From the NCBI GenBank assembly GCA_009193035.1, contig SWDT01000002.1, forward strand, positions 248,001-312,000: 64,000 nt of DNA, written 5' to 3'. Positions 50,388-61,815 of the stretch are shown in pieces; within the stretch, counting starts at the first letter, position 1, and each line of letters starts with the position of its first letter. This DNA is from Halicephalobus mephisto. Its lineage: Eukaryota; Nematoda; Chromadorea; Rhabditida; Panagrolaimidae. Position numbers and translations under genes: made by a program. A model generated the notes under the pieces. The model saw nothing but the letters and a program-made list of their open reading frames with translations. It searched no databases and was not told the origin of the DNA.

Positions 50388-53112
50388 ATGTCGCTGTTGA
50401 CAGTATCTGAATGTCAAACAGCAACGGAAACCCCTGGTCCTACTAATGTTGCTTCCGAAGTCTCCCGCGTTCCTGCGCCGGTCGTTGGAACATTAAGACT
50501 TCAACCGCCTATTTCTCACGTCTTATCTGATATCTCTACTAGAACTGCTCGAAAACGTAATTTACCTCAGCTCAATGTCTCTGCCGTTGAAGCACGCCAA
50601 CGGATACGTTCCTCCGTCCAGACGGGGCCGTCTTCCCCCGGCGGGTGCTCTAGTTCCTCTGAATCCACTCAGACGAGTTCCGACGACGACAGTCAAAGTT
50701 CGACTGATTCCGATCCTAAGATCGACGAGAAACGACAAAGACTTGAATCCACATCATCCAGGTTTAGTTCTCAAACATCCAATTATCAATTCGATGGCGA
50801 TGAATCTGGTTCTTGTAAAGACCTACAATATCAAAACGAGGAAGTTATCGGGTATAATGAATATCGTTTAATCTCCCTTGGAAATGGACGTGATTATCAA
50901 GGCGTCGAAGAATTATCCAAGAAACAGTTCCAAGTACGGTTTTTGACTGTCGATGAATACAAGAAGTTTATGCAGCTCGCTGCCAGATTAGAGATTGCTA
51001 AGAAGGAATATCCTCTCGATGAATTTAGAAGAATTAAGTAAGTTTTAAATTTTTTTTGCAATTATTTCAGAATTTGGAAAATTTGAATTTTACTGGATTT
51101 GATCGGATTCTGGAGTTTTTAAAACCTGAAGATTTGAATACTCCGGAATTCAACACAGGATTCTGAAACCTTCAAGAATTTCGTGCAAATTGGGTTACTT
51201 TGGAATTCGATTGGAAATTTCCAAATTTCAGTGAAATTCGGAGTTTAGAAATTCATTCAGAAACGATTTCGTAACAATGTTTATTTAAAATTTCTATATT
51301 TTGATTATTTATTTTCAGGGCCATGATTATCCCGAAAGACACCAGGATAGTCCAAGGTAAAAGGAAGGGCGGTGTGTATCTTCTCATGCCATTGCATTTC
51401 TCCAATCTCCATTCCTTAATCGAGAAACAGAAGACCCCAATGCCAGAATCGCAAGTCCAACCTATAATCAAGCAGATCCTCCAAATGGTGGAATTATGTC
51501 ATAGCGTTAATATTGTCTTCAGGGACTTTATGACCAAGAAATTCGTCTTCGTAGATAGAGAAAAGTGAGTTTTACTCTATTTCATAAAAGTCAAATGTAT
51601 GGTGCTCTTTCCTCATTTCTCCGCTGACGATAGATTTCGTAACCAGTTGTACATTCGAACGGGGTGCCTCGCTGCACTCAGAAAAGAGAAGGGACTGAAA
51701 GAAAAATTATTTCGAAAGCATTTGTCGAGGGAACAACCACCAAATTCAAATTCATATATATCGATTATTTTTCGATCCAGAAAATATTCAAATCATTTTA
51801 AAAATAACATTTAAATTTTCAAAGTACTTGTTATTTTAGACAACTTTATTTTAAAAAATTCAAATTCATGAATGTTGGTTATTTTTAATTCAAAAATATT
51901 CAAATCATTTTAAAAATAACATTTAAATTTTCAAAGTACTTATTATTTTAGACAACTTTATTTTAAAAAATTCAAATTCATATATATTGATTATTTTTTC
52001 GATCCAGAAAATATTCAAATCACTTTAAAAATAACATTTAAATTTTCAAAGTACTTGTTATTTTGGACAACTTTATTTTAAAAAATTCAAATTCATATAT
52101 ATCGATTATTTTTAATTCAAAAATATTCAAATCACTTTAAAAATTTAAATATTATTTTCAAAGTACTTATTATTTTGAACAATTATATTTAAAAAAATTC
52201 AAATTCACGAACGTTGGTTATTTTTAATTCAAAAATATTCAAATCACTTTAAAATTTTAATTTTTTAAAATTACTCATTGGGTTTTAAATTAGATTGAAA
52301 GAGGATTTTTATCTTGACTAAGTAGAAATTCTTTGTCTTTAACACTGGAATTTAATTTTTGTTTTTCAGAACTCAAATTCGTCTTCATAATCCTCTAGAA
52401 CTTACTGTATTGGATTCTATGGACGATGACAAATTGATGAATGGACCAAAGATTCCAGTACAATTTATTTCCCCCGAACAACTTGTACGTCGAAATGTTA
52501 TGTACTCTGCTCTGAAAGCTGATATTTGGGCACTGGGTATCCTGACCTTTTTCCTATTGACAAATAAGTTTCCGTTTTCTGGAGAACACCCAGCTATATT
52601 TATTAAGAATATTCGTCTTCGTAAATTCTCTACAAAATTAAGTGCTTATGATTCAGAAGCTTCTCGTTGGTTTGTCTTTGGTCTTTTGCATTCTAATCCT
52701 GATGAACGGCCAACTGCATCAAGAGCGAAATATATGCATTGGATGACGATGACACCGGAAGATATTGATGCTAGATTGACTATGATTGTGGAATCAAAGG
52801 GTAATAAGGTCCTGAATGCTCCTCCGGAACGACAATCGGTAGCATTGTCTTTGGTAAATAATTAGTGATTAAGAATATTGTTTATTTTTTGGTTTTTAGA
52901 GCTATCCAGGATGGTTTAGGCAACAGGAACCTCCACAAATGGTTCCTGAAATGCCACCTTTGAATACGAGGATGATGAGTGTGGAGGAATCACTCCAAGC
53001 GGCAGTTCAAGCTGCTGGAATAACGATACCTATTACTTGTCCGGATGGGACTGCAGTTCCTTTCCGTGATATGGTTCATATGATTGGAGAAAGATTGAGG
53101 AGCCAAAACTAA
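50388..53112 (+). CDS. nipi-3: Tribbles-family pseudokinase NIPI-3
   Basis: Four exons: 50388-51037, 51319-51564, 52370-52853 and 52900-53112 (530 aa). The serine-rich disordered N-terminus (residues 1-150) is followed by a pseudokinase domain. The VAIK-like part is weak ([20 protein letters not shown]). The catalytic loop reads [16 protein letters not shown], matching the degenerate Tribbles loop, and there is no DFG (VDREKTQIRLHN in its place). Kinase C-lobe landmarks follow: [11 protein letters not shown] (APE-like), [26 protein letters not shown] and [11 protein letters not shown]. In C. elegans NIPI-3 restrains CEBP-1/PMK-1 signalling in development and antimicrobial response. The C-terminal tail ([18 protein letters not shown]) has no recognised COP1-binding motif that I can see. 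Intron 2 is 805 bases and repeat-filled. Confidence 0.92.
51740..52270. repeat. About 117-bp tandem repeats in nipi-3 intron 2
   Basis: AAATTCAAATTCA followed by TATATATCGATTATTTT or a variant begins units near 51738, 51856, 51967, 52082 and 52195. Units contain AATATTCAAATCA(T/C)TTTAAA and TTTCAAAGTACTTRTTATTT. Before the array, 51590-51735 is a GC-richer block without a recognisable exon. Confidence 0.85.
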
Positions 53113-54323
53113 ATCTCTTGTCTATCTATTCATCTGTCTGTCTGTCTGACGGCTTCGTGCCGTATTCTGAGCGATCGTACAACATCAAAGGCGACTGTGA
53201 CTTTCGGTCGAGGACACTCCCCAAGTCCTTTAAGGGCAGTAGTTTGTCTTTTGTAATTTTTTATAGCTTCCTTTAAAGGACCAATATATCATTGGGAAGA
53301 TTGAGACCGGCGTTCGTTCGTCTCGACAAGCTTCTGAATGCGGCCGAAGTCGATTTTCTTCCCCAATATCTCAGTCACAGTTGCTCTCACTACCTTACGG
53401 GTCGCTCATTAGTCTTCTTTTCTTTTATTGGGGTATTGTTTTCGAGCAGAATTTGATGCGAATAGTTCGATCAATAAATATACAATGTTCAAAATAGTAC
53501 TGGGTGTTTAGAGCGTGGAACTTTCATAGGGAAACGATCCTTCTTGATGTAAATTTTTTTATTAGTTTTTAGTTTTAATTTCGCATTATTAAAAATAAAG
53601 GAAGAATTTTAAAAATGAAAGTTAAATGACAATTTTGGAGATTTTGGTAGTTTATGATTTGAAGGTTACCTTAAAAGTCGATTTTGAAATTGATTGATTT
53701 AATGTCCTTGAAGGCATCATCGGGTCGGAAATGTTTGAAAAAAAAATTGACGTTTTTTTTATATCAATTTATCAACGATCTGAAAAATTACAGTATAAAT
53801 GAAAAATAAAATTGCGATCACTTTAGTGTTAATGTAATCAAGTGGTTTCAGGGAGTGGTTCTATTTTTATTTTTTTTTTGATGATAAATAAAATAAAATA
53901 AAAATAGGGGAAAAAGAAAAAATATTTTTAATGTTTTTTTTTAAAATTAATTTATGGGTGTTTGGAAATTTGACTGTATGGGGATTTATTCCCTGTGGCG
54001 GTTTGTTTCTTTGATTTTAAATTATTTCGAAATTTTTTAAAATTTTTATTAACTAGTATTTTTGGACCATTTCAGATGCTAGACGGACTAGTCGAAAAAG
54101 GCAAAAATGGCCGGTCGACTACTCTTCTGGGATGTTTATCTTCGATTTTCGTTGATTTCGAAATTTAATTTTAAATCACTTTTAATTGAAGTATTAATTC
54201 AACTACCAAAAAATCAACATGAAAACGAAAAATGAAATAAATTTTGCGAAATAGGAAGAACTGTTCCACAGCCAAACTTCGAAGTGAAATTCTCTGAGCT
54301 TAGATATCTGGGATATATGGGTT
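53113..54323. other. nipi-3 3' UTR and spacer with a foldback-arm relative
   Basis: 53113-53490 is GC-richer and probably 3' UTR, ending near AATAAA at 53474. 53500-54090 is AT-rich. 54150-54270 (GATTTCGAAATTTAATTTTA ... AAATGAAATAAATTTTGCGA) is a diverged copy of the arm at 49139-49260. No gene is seen. Confidence 0.5.
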
Positions 54324-54708
54324 TTAATCTTCGTGTTCGAGCTTTTCTGTCTTTAGTTTCCTGTTTACAGTGGTGGAAAAAGCATTAGCGGGTTTCCAAT
54401 CTCGCCAAGGACGGTCTATTCTGATTCCGTGTTCTCTGACTCTGACGTTGAAAACAGAACTCATGAAATATACGAAAAATACACTCGCAATTATCACTAA
54501 GAAGACAAAAACATAGAATGTTTCCTAAAAAAGATGAAATTTATATAAAAACAAGGAAAAATAAACTTGCTTGGTCGAAAAGCTCATTGAACGTCGGGAT
54601 CATCTGGTTTATTTGGTATACCGCTTCCAAAAGCCAGTTTTTCTTTCCGCCTTTCCGTTTCCCGGATAGATAGTAATCTCCCCATTCATGATCTACAGAA
54701 TCCTTCAT
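54324..54708 (-). CDS. Small single-pass membrane protein, unknown
   Basis: Two exons: 54571-54708 and 54324-54524 (112 aa). It starts MKDSVDHEWGDYYLSGKRKG, then GKKNWLLEAVYQINQMIPTF. One strong hydrophobic helix, ETFYVFVFLVIIASVFFVYF, spans residues about 47-66. A basic tail follows: NVRVREHGIRIDRPWRDW and KLKTEKLEHED. The only intron reading that keeps the helix open uses a GC-AG junction (CAA|GCAAGT...TTTTTTAG), a known rare donor type. The alternative GT two bases on gives a short frame without the helix. I do not recognise the family. It is head-to-head with ppk-3, 846 bases apart. Confidence 0.65.
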
Positions 54709-54799
54709 CGTAAATATGGAAATAAAAAATTTAAAAAAAAACAAAAAAGCAATTGAAGAAAGTCGATATATCCGGCGCTGAACCTCAAAGAGAAGTCTT

Positions 54800-55470
54800 T
54801 TTTCGAGGAAAAGTGTTCTCTGTGCGTTATATCATATTTTTGGATATTTTTACTTCAGTTCTAGGTCATTTATTTTAATTTAGAATTTTTCAATGTAAAT
54901 AGGAAAGTAGAAAAACAAAAATAATAATCGAAAAAGTAGAAATGTCCATTATGTAATTTCGAAGAAAATCGTTCCTTTTTGATCTCGCGGATAATATTTT
55001 TCCTGGATTTCTGGTTTCGTTTCTGAATTATCTATGTTAATTTAGAGCTCGTCGTAGATAAGAAAACCGAAAATTGAAGGACGTTGGTTTTAAAGTTCTT
55101 TTTTGAAGAAAAGTGTTCCCCTTTGATCTCCTAAATAGTATTACTATTTCTGATTTTTTATTTTTCATTTTTAAATCATATATACTAAATTAAGGTTTTC
55201 TTATAAAGGAGGAAATTAAAAATAATAATAGAAGAAAATTGATATATCAGTTCTTTGGTTTCAGTTTTTTTGAAGAAAAGTGTTCCCCTTTGATCTCCTA
55301 AATAGTATTACTATTTCTGATTTTTTTATTTTTAAATTGTTTATACTAAATTAGGACCCTTTATCCTGAATAGAGAAATTAAAAATAATAACAGAAGGAA
55401 ATTGATATATTTTTTGGTAATTTCGAAGAGAAATCGTTTTTTGAAGAAAAGTGTTCTCTGTTGATTCACT
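54800..55470. repeat. 150-170 bp repeats upstream of ppk-3
   Basis: GAAGAAAAGTGTTCYCYKTT followed by GATCTCCTAAATAGTATTAC or a variant occurs near 54806, 54960 (diverged), 55114, 55272 and 55444. Two neighbouring units (55114 and 55272) are almost identical. They fill the shared upstream region of ppk-3 and the small membrane protein, so they may contain duplicated regulatory sequence. Confidence 0.8.
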
Positions 55471-55554
55471 GGACAACGTCACCTCTTCTGTGGATCTTCC
55501 GACTGCATCTCTGGATGACTTGTTTTAATTCATTTTTAGATTTTATAATTACCA

Positions 55555-58500
55555 ATGTCTGAAGGGAAAAATCCGAATTTCACGGAATTTCCGCCGATAA
55601 ATGATGGAGAAGACGGGGCTCAGAACGGGAATCAAAACGGCTTCCTTGGTGGACTTTTCGGAAGGCTATTTCGGCCAGAACAGCCTTCTGCGTCGAGTTC
55701 TGCTCCTGTACTGGCTATAGATCCGGAAGAGGACCAAGGTGGGTGTTTTATTGATTTTTCATATATGACTCAAGTTTTCGCGCGGTTTTCAATGTTTATT
55801 TTTTTTTTCAGTTCCTGAGCTGCAGTCAAGTCCGCAACAAGCAGCAGACGAGCCTTCTGAAGGCGACAACCTATCCGTGACTTCTGATAGCAGTAGGAAA
55901 ATCTCCAAATTTGCTTCGTTTTTCAAGGGAAATTCGAAGGATAACTTGATTGATTACGATAGAAGCGAATTCAGGAGATACTGGATGCCAGATTCCACCG
56001 TGAAGGAATGCTACGAATGTCACGAGAAGTTTACTCCTTTCAGAAGAAAACACCACTGCCGGTTATGTGGCCAGATTTTCTGCGGCAAGTGTTCCAAACA
56101 CTCCATCAACGGCGCTGATTTGGGTGAATTTCGAAATTACTTCATTTTTCGATATATAAATTTTCCAGGATATGCTGGAGTTTTGAGAGTTTGCGGATAT
56201 TGCGAAAAAAATGTAGATTCATATTTTTCATCAAATAATTCAAGAGCCAGAAGAACGGAGAGCACTTCTGTGAGCAGTTCGGACCAGTTGACTCCCGGAT
56301 ACGGTGGCATTTCGACGGTTTCTAGTGGACCTATTTTATTTTCTAACGAAAATTCCCTCACTTATGGAGCAGATTCTCGGCTACAGAATTCCAGTACTTT
56401 ATCAGATGTGAAATCCAATTCAGACGCCTTAAATCCGTCCAACGGCGATCCTAGTCACTTGTCTGTCCAGCAACTCCAAGATTATCAAAGATTTATCAGA
56501 GAAAACGAAAACAGAAACGACAACAGTACTGTAGCCGAGGAATCCAAGTCCTCAAACGAACCAGAATGGGTCCGGAACATTATTTCTCGACGACGGACAA
56601 TTGACGAATTTGTAATTTGTTTCTGAATTTTGAAACTTAAAAACCTACAATTTTAGAAATCGATTGAATGTCCAGCTTACGAAATCCAACCCTGCATAAA
56701 CGACGAACCAGTTTCATCAACTACAGCATCCCCAAGGAGTTCTGCAGAACGACCCGTTTCTAACGACCTTAAACAAGGCGATTTGAACGAAATCTTCGAA
56801 TCCAAATTGGAGCAAGTACTGGATTACCTGTTCTTGAAAGAACAAATAGACAAGGATAAATGGTGGAGTGTCATATGGCCGTTGTCGAAGGAAATTTCGT
56901 CCATCGTTAAAGTCGATATTCTTCAGAGAGGACCAGAAGAAAACATGAATATCCTGAAGTACGTCCATGTTAAGAAACTCCTCGTTGCCAAATCGGATCC
57001 GGAATATGAAATCATAAGTGGAGTTGCTTGTTCTAAAACACTAGCTCATACGGATATGCCGAAACACATTGAGAACGCAAGTGTGATGGTTCTGAATGGG
57101 GGTATAGAGTACGAAAGGGAACCTCAGAAATTGACAAGCATAGATCCCATTATTGAACAAGAAAACGAGTACCTGAAAAATCACGGTAAGGATTATTTTT
57201 TAACAAGAAAGTTGTTCAAAATTATTCTTGAACAATCCATATATCAATTTCAGTTTTAGGAGTAGATTCAGAATCTGATTTAAGTTTAATAGAATTTCTA
57301 AAATCAAATAATTTGAAAAATTTGTAGTTTTAAAATTAATTTTTTCAACTTTTTCATATATCAATTTCAGTTTTAGGAATAGATTCAGAATCGGATTTAA
57401 GTTTAATAGAATTTATAAAAGTAGATAATTTGAGAAATTTGTAGTTTTAAAATTAATTTTAAAAAAATTAGACACCTGTAACCAGGGAAGTACATCTGAT
57501 TACGAAAAGAAGACTATTAAAATTAATTAAATTGATAGAAAAATATTAAACTGGACGATTGAGAAATTGTTGATTAAAAAAGAAAATCCACTTATTTTTA
57601 AAATCTTTGATATATGAAATTTTACTTTTTTAATTTTTTAGAAAGTTTTGTAACGAAAATTAATTAATTTTAAATATATGGTAAATTATAAAATTAGATG
57701 AAATTTTAAAAAATAATTTAAAAATTAGAAAGCTTTTTAAAATAATTTAAAAATTAGATGAAATTTTAAAAAATAATTTAAAAATTAGAAAGTTTTTTAA
57801 AAATAATTTAAAAATTAGATGAAATTTTTAAAAATAATTTAAAAATTAGAAAGTTTTTTAAAAATAATTTAAAAATTAGATGAAATTTTTAAAAATAATT
57901 TAAAAATTAGAAAGTTTTTTAAAATAATTTAAAAATTAGATGAAATTTTTAAAAATAATTTAAAAATTAGAAAGTTTTAGTTGACCGAATAACTTCTCGT
58001 CGTGTTTCTTTATTACTTGTGGAAGATTCGGTTGCTAAAGTTGCATCAGATATGCTAATGAGAGCTCAAGTTTCGTTAGTTACGAATGTTAAAAGATCTG
58101 TTCTTGAAAGAATAGCGAGATCGACGAAAGCAACATTGACATCGTTGATGGACGCTCAGATGCATCCTGGTGTTGTTGGATTTTGTCCACAATTTAAAGA
58201 AAGAATAATTCAATTAAAAACAAATGAAAAAAAAAGTTTATTAATTTTCGACGAATGTAATTCTGATCTTGGAGTGTCTATTTTGATCCGATCTAATTCA
58301 AGAAGAGAATTAAAAGCAGCAAAAAGAATTTTAAAATTTATGGTAATTTTGAGATATTCATCTTTTTTGGAAATTGGATTTTTAAAAATGTTTGAAACTA
58401 TTCCATCAGTAAATCCACCAACATGCCAAGTATGTGTAAGTAATTCAAGTAAAAAATTTGATGAATTAAATGATTTTTTAATTGAATTAAATAATGCACA

Positions 58501-61500
58501 ATTAACAAATTCTCCGTTAATTTTATTTTTACCACCATATTTGGAAACTCCAACAGGACGGGAATGTTATTTAATGACGTATTTTAAAAAACCAATTTAT
58601 CATTTTTTTGTTGAATCTGATTTTAAAGCTAAAAAAGAAGCAGAAATTAAATTAGAAAATGATTTGGATTATTTATCAATTAAACTTAAAGAAGAAAAAG
58701 AAAAAATAGATTCTTTTAAATGGTCTTTGATGAAAAAAAACGACGTTGTTGAAGCCGATGTGAGGAATATTGCGGCGTTCAGGGCCAGAAGTGGTCTGTT
58801 ATTCGAAGCTAGAAGAAAAAAGAAAATTGAAATAATAAATAAAATGTAAGTTTTTTAATATTAAAAATTACTAAAAAAATGATTTTTTTTTATTTTAAAT
58901 AAAAAATAATTTTTTTAAATTTTGAATAAAAAATAATTTTTTTAAATTTTGAATAAAAAATAATTTTTTTTAATTTTGAATAAAAAATAAGTAAGATTTT
59001 TAAAAAATAAGAAAAATAGTAAATTAATTTTGTGAAATTTATATTTTGCTTTTTTCTAAAATTCCGAAAAATTATGTTATGTTAATTTTGTAAAATTATT
59101 TTTACAATAATAATTTTTTGAGAATTTTTGCATAGAATGATTAAAGTAAAAAATGATAAATCTGAAAAATCTCCACTAAAATTGGTATAATTTTTTAAAT
59201 TTAAATTTTAGGATTTTTTGAAAAATTAAAACTTTTAAAAATATCATTTTGAAAAATTAAAAACTTTAAAAATATGATTTTGAAAATTAAAAATTTTAAA
59301 AAGATGATTCAGAAAATTAAAATTTTTAAAAATATCGTTTCGAAAAATTAAAACTTTTAAAAATATCATTTTGAAAATTAAAACTTTTAAAAATATCATT
59401 TTGAAAATTAAAACTTTTAAAAATATGATTCTGAAAAATTAAAAATTTCCAAATTCAGAAGACAGAAAGCTGAGCTTTTGAGACAGGATTATTTTGCTTC
59501 TAATTTGAACATAAAAGGACCCAACTATGATGCTTTCAATCCTTATTCTCATCAACAAATAGCTTTTCTTTATTCAAGTTTCCTGAAGAAGGCTGGAAGT
59601 ACCCTATGTATTGGACCGCTGTCTGTCGTTTGGAAGTTCTTTGGTCCACAGGATTTGACTCTTGGGACTTTCCTAACAAAGTATGGATTTTATTTTAATT
59701 AAGTTTTTTAAATAATTTTTCAGATTTTGTCTAAATGAAGGATACAAATGCAAAAATTGCAATAAATCTATGATTGATCATCAAAGAAAATTTGTGCATA
59801 AATTTGCAAGAATTGAAATAACGACGGAAATATTCGTTAAACCAGGTGAAGATGGATCATTTGAACTTCCGCCATCTTTCGCGAGTGATTCAAGCGGAAT
59901 ATTGGCTTGGAGAAGATGTCCTAGTTGTAAATTAAATTCAAATGTTATTCAATTATCAAATCAAGTATGGCATATGAGTTTTGCAAAATTTATTGATTAT
60001 TTGGCTAATGGAATTTATTGTTGTTCACCATTACTTGGATCTAATTTGGATTGTGATCATTGTAGTTTTCATGAACAACAACATTTTTTTTCAAAAAAAA
60101 ATTATACTACATGTTTTAAAGTTATCCATATTAAGCCGTTGCATGTCAGTTTTGCGCCGATAACTAGTTTTGTTGAATCTATGAAAATTAAATGTCAAAG
60201 TGTGATTTCTAAAAAATTAGAAGCTTTATCTTTAAGTGATACTATATTTACAGAAGCCAAAGCATTTATTGAAGTTCATGAAAATTTATTAAAATCAACA
60301 GATGCTTATGATACGGTAATTGATTTTTTAAATAAGAAAAAAAATAAATTTAATGAATTAATTGAATGTTTTATTATTCCTGAAATATTTCATAAAATGG
60401 ATACTGTATCATCAAAAAATGAAAATTATTTAATTGCAATGGATGCATTTGCGAAATGTAGAAAATTTTTATTTAATTTTGTTCAAGAATGGAATTGTGC
60501 TAAAACAGCTCATGATTTATTAACAATAGCAAAAAAATCAAGAATGACGTCATTAACAAATTCATCAATTAATTTACTAGAACCACAAACAATAGAAGAA
60601 TTGGTTTTTAGAGATTCATCAAGTAATATTCGTTCAACTCATAGTGATTCTAATTTAACAGGAAAAGAATTAAAAGAATTAACAGTAACTCAAATAGGTA
60701 TTCCATTACCGAAAAATTATCATTGGGAATTGGATTTCAATGATGATGGTACTCCGGTTTTTGTGAAGGACATGTTGGATCATAAAGGTAACACTCATCC
60801 GGATATCGGATCTATTATTGCATATGCTTTGGCTGGGAAAGAATATAATATTAAAAAAAAGAAAATGAGAGATATGAATTCGGATAAAAATAAACCGTTA
60901 ACTTTGAGAAATCCAGAATCCGAAAGTGTAAGTGGAATTCATTCACCTCCGAAAGACATAAATGCGAATATTGAAATTGAATTTGGAGATTCTAAAGCTC
61001 ATTATTATGTAAAAATTTATTTTGCTGAATATTTTGATCTTTTGAGAAAAACAATTTTCACAGATGGAGAAGACCAATTTATTAGGTCATTAAGTACTTC
61101 TGGAAGTTGGTATCCAGAAGGTGGAAAATCAGGTGCTAGTTTTTTTAGAACACAAGATGAAAGATTTATTTTTAAACAATTAAGTACGGTAGAACTTGAT
61201 TGTTTTAGAAAATGTGCCTTGAAGTACTTTGATTATATTTTTACGGCTTTTACTGAAAAAAAATTAACATCTCTTGGAAAAATTTACGGTGTTTATCAAA
61301 TAGCCTACAGAAATAAGGATAATCAAGAATTTAAAATGGATGTTTTAGTAATGGAATATTTGTTTTATAAAAAAAAAATAAATAAATTATGGGATTTAAA
61401 AGGATCATTAAGAAATCGTTATGCTTCACCGAAATCTTCAGCACCTGTTTTGCTAGATGAAAATTTGGTTCAAGATCTGTGGGGTAATCAAATTTATATT

Positions 61501-61815
61501 CATCCTTATTCTAAAATGGCTCTTAATCAAGCAATGGCAAATGATAGTCATTTTTTGACAAGTTTGGATATTATGGATTATAGTCTTCTGGCGGGTATAT
61601 GTGAAGATACTGGAGAAGTTGTTATTGGAATTGTGGATTACATGAGAACTTTTACATTGGATAAAAAATTGGAAAGTTTTGTTAAAACTGCTTTACCGAC
61701 TTCTCATTTACCTACTGTTGTGTCTCCAGCAGCGTACTGTAGAAGGTTTTGTGAAGCTATTGATGTTTATTTTCCATTTGCTCCGGATCAATGGACTGAT
61801 CTTAATTCTGGATAA
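55555..61815 (+). CDS. ppk-3: PIKfyve, phosphatidylinositol 3-phosphate 5-kinase
   Basis: Seven exons: 55555-55738, 55812-56123, 56169-56611, 56657-57185, 57981-58845, 59459-59680 and 59724-61815 (1,548 aa). Domain order: FYVE zinc finger (WMPDSTVKECYECHEKFTPF, RRKHHCRLCGQIFCGKCSKH, LRVCGYC; residues about 135-205); TCP1/chaperonin-like region (MLMRAQVSLVTNVKRSVLER, about 500-750); cysteine-rich region with YKCKNCNKSM and WRRCPSCKLN; and a C-terminal PIP kinase domain (KSGASFFRTQDERFIFKQLS, LWDLKGSLRNRYASPKSSAP, FLTSLDIMDYSLLAGICEDT, VIGIVDYMRTFTLDKKLESF). It makes PI(3,5)P2 on endosomes and controls lysosome size. The first four exons use balanced codons; the last three become strongly A/T-biased. 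Intron 4 (795 bases) holds duplicated exon-like cassettes. Confidence 0.96.
57254..57327 (+). other. Exon-like cassette A in ppk-3 intron 4
   Basis: After CATATATCAATTTCAG (acceptor ends 57253), the frame compatible with the exon 4 donor (one base carried over) reads VLGVDSESDLSLIEFLKSNN and then LKNL, TAG at 57325-57327. It is followed by AT-rich DNA rather than a donor. If used, it would be an alternative last exon truncating the kinase after the FYVE part. Confidence 0.4.
57371..57444 (+). other. Exon-like cassette B in ppk-3 intron 4
   Basis: A 117-base-offset copy of cassette A with the same acceptor context (CATATATCAATTTCAG, ending 57370) and phase: VLGIDSESDLSLIEFIKVDN then LRNL, TAG at 57442-57444. 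Differences from copy A are substitutions that leave the frame and the stop intact. Confidence 0.4.
57690..57978. repeat. About 62-bp tandem repeat in ppk-3 intron 4
   Basis: AATAATTTAAAAATTAGATG, AAATTTTTAAAAATAATTTA and AAAATTAGAAAGTTTTTTAA form about four and a half units, the last one merging into the acceptor AAAGTTTTAG of exon 5. Confidence 0.9.
58846..59458. repeat. ppk-3 intron 5 with AT-rich short repeats
   Basis: AAATAAAAAATAATTTTTTT is repeated three to four times near 58890-58990, and AAAATTAAAACTTTTAAAAA followed by TATCATTTTG about six times at 59225-59440 (28-32 base period). No exon seen. Confidence 0.75.
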
